From an uncultured Spirochaetaceae bacterium (GTDB lineage: Bacteria > Spirochaetota > Spirochaetia > Sphaerochaetales > Sphaerochaetaceae), in contig OMYY01000023.1 of assembly GCA_900315435.1 (NCBI GenBank), positions 1-45,114 of the forward strand: DNA of 45,114 bases. Direction: 5' to 3'. Of the stretch, positions 44,634 to 45,114 are shown in pieces. The notes under the pieces are model-generated. The model did no database searches, had not been told where the DNA came from, and was given only the letters and a program-made list of their open reading frames with translations. Each line of letters begins with the position of its first letter. The stretch's first letter is position 1. The position numbers and the translations under genes were made by a program.

Positions 44634-45114
44634 ATGAGCAAGCAACTGCTTCCCATCATGACGGCGAACGGCTCGTTCGAGAATCTCCGGCGAGGGGGCT
44701 ACGTGTACGTGGAGTCCCCGAAGGTTTGGGAAGACGTTGACGGTCTCCACGTTGGAGGCGATCTTTCAAGGGAAGCGTGAGCTGTTCAAAGGTCTTGCCA
44801 TCGATGCTCTGGACTACGACTGGAAGACCTACCCGGTCATCCACATCGACTTCGGGGACTGTCCGTTTGACACGCCGGAGGAGCTGGACAGCTGGCTCTG
44901 CGACCTTGTGCTACGGATCGCCAAGGAGAACGGGGTCATCGTGGAAGGGATGCGGAACTCTGCCGTCCTGTTCGCCAATCTTCTTGAGGCTCTGTCCAGC
45001 CGGAAAGGGAAGGTCGTCGTGCTGGTCGACGAGTACGACAAGGTGCTGCTGGACAACGCTTTCTCCCCTGAAGTCGAGGAATTGCGGCGGCAGCTTGGCG
45101 GCTTCTACCAGGTG
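44634..45114 (+). pseudogene. AAA-ATPase-like (PD-(D/E)XK-associated) gene, frameshifted and cut by the window
   Basis: The first 27 codons give MSKQLLPIMTANGSFENLRRG and GYVYVE, the normal start of the AAA-ATPase-like family often joined to a PD-(D/E)XK nuclease. That frame then ends at a TGA at 44778-44780. The family sequence resumes one frame over from 44716: PRRFGKTLT (Walker A), STLEAIFQGKRELFKGLAI, YPVIHIDFGD and VVVLVDEYDK (Walker B). About 20 residues normally lie between GYVYV and the Walker A block (the DKT...YFLSRP stretch); they are missing, so a small internal deletion with frame change has broken the gene. The 3' end is beyond the window. The family is multicopy in many anaerobes; role uncertain. 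Confidence 0.8.

Overview
This 45 kb window is a chromosomal segment of about 55-60% GC from a bacterium that looks like a spirochaete, most plausibly near the Sphaerochaeta/Treponema group. The reasons are the fused PyrB-PyrI aspartate carbamoyltransferase, the solute-binding-protein signal ending in FANGSAE, the long serine hydroxymethyltransferase, and the nuclease-transposase genes with Lys-Ala-Glu-Gly repeats. The lineage is an inference from gene style, since there is no rRNA or marker phylogeny here.

Layout: 1-1.2 kb holds a 5'-truncated Rpn-family (PD-(D/E)XK) transposase and a second copy of its repeat-rich tail. 1.2-3.5 kb is a minus-strand pair: a B12-type radical SAM protein followed by a lipoprotein. 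3.6-8.1 kb holds a secreted protein, topA and a tail-anchored PIN-like protein. 8.3-10.1 kb has a complete tRNA-Arg(CCT) unit, a CDF metal transporter and mscL, all on the minus strand. 10.4-17.2 kb is a branched-chain amino-acid ABC operon (livJHMGF) followed by a CBS-ACT sensor and an Smr protein. 17.2-24.6 kb is minus strand: PEP carboxykinase, IF-1, a sodium:neurotransmitter-type symporter with a decayed second copy, and two membrane GGDEF/EAL-type proteins, one with an intact EAL site and one degenerate. 24.7-31.1 kb holds glyA, a dihydropyrimidinase, a cytidine deaminase fused to an HAD-like remnant, a phospholipase D-type lipoprotein and two exported proteins. 31.1-38.4 kb has rpiB (minus), then CBS-pyrophosphatase, metH, metF and a nucleotidyltransferase. 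38.5-44.5 kb is a pyrimidine operon, pyrBI-pyrE-pyrF-pyrDK-pyrC, covering UMP synthesis from carbamoyl phosphate, behind what looks like a leader-peptide attenuator. The window closes with a broken AAA-ATPase-like gene.

Functionally the window is mostly core metabolism: one-carbon metabolism (glyA, metH, metF), pyrimidine synthesis and salvage or breakdown (pyr operon, hydantoinase family, cytidine deaminase), amino-acid uptake (liv, symporter) and second-messenger signalling (EAL pair). Many genes overlap by ATGA, so operons are tightly coupled. Points that stand out are the pyr attenuator, a recurring promoter layout with the -10 box only 6-7 nt before an ATG that lacks a Shine-Dalgarno sequence (candidate leaderless mRNAs), the tail-anchored PIN protein, and the active/degenerate EAL pair.
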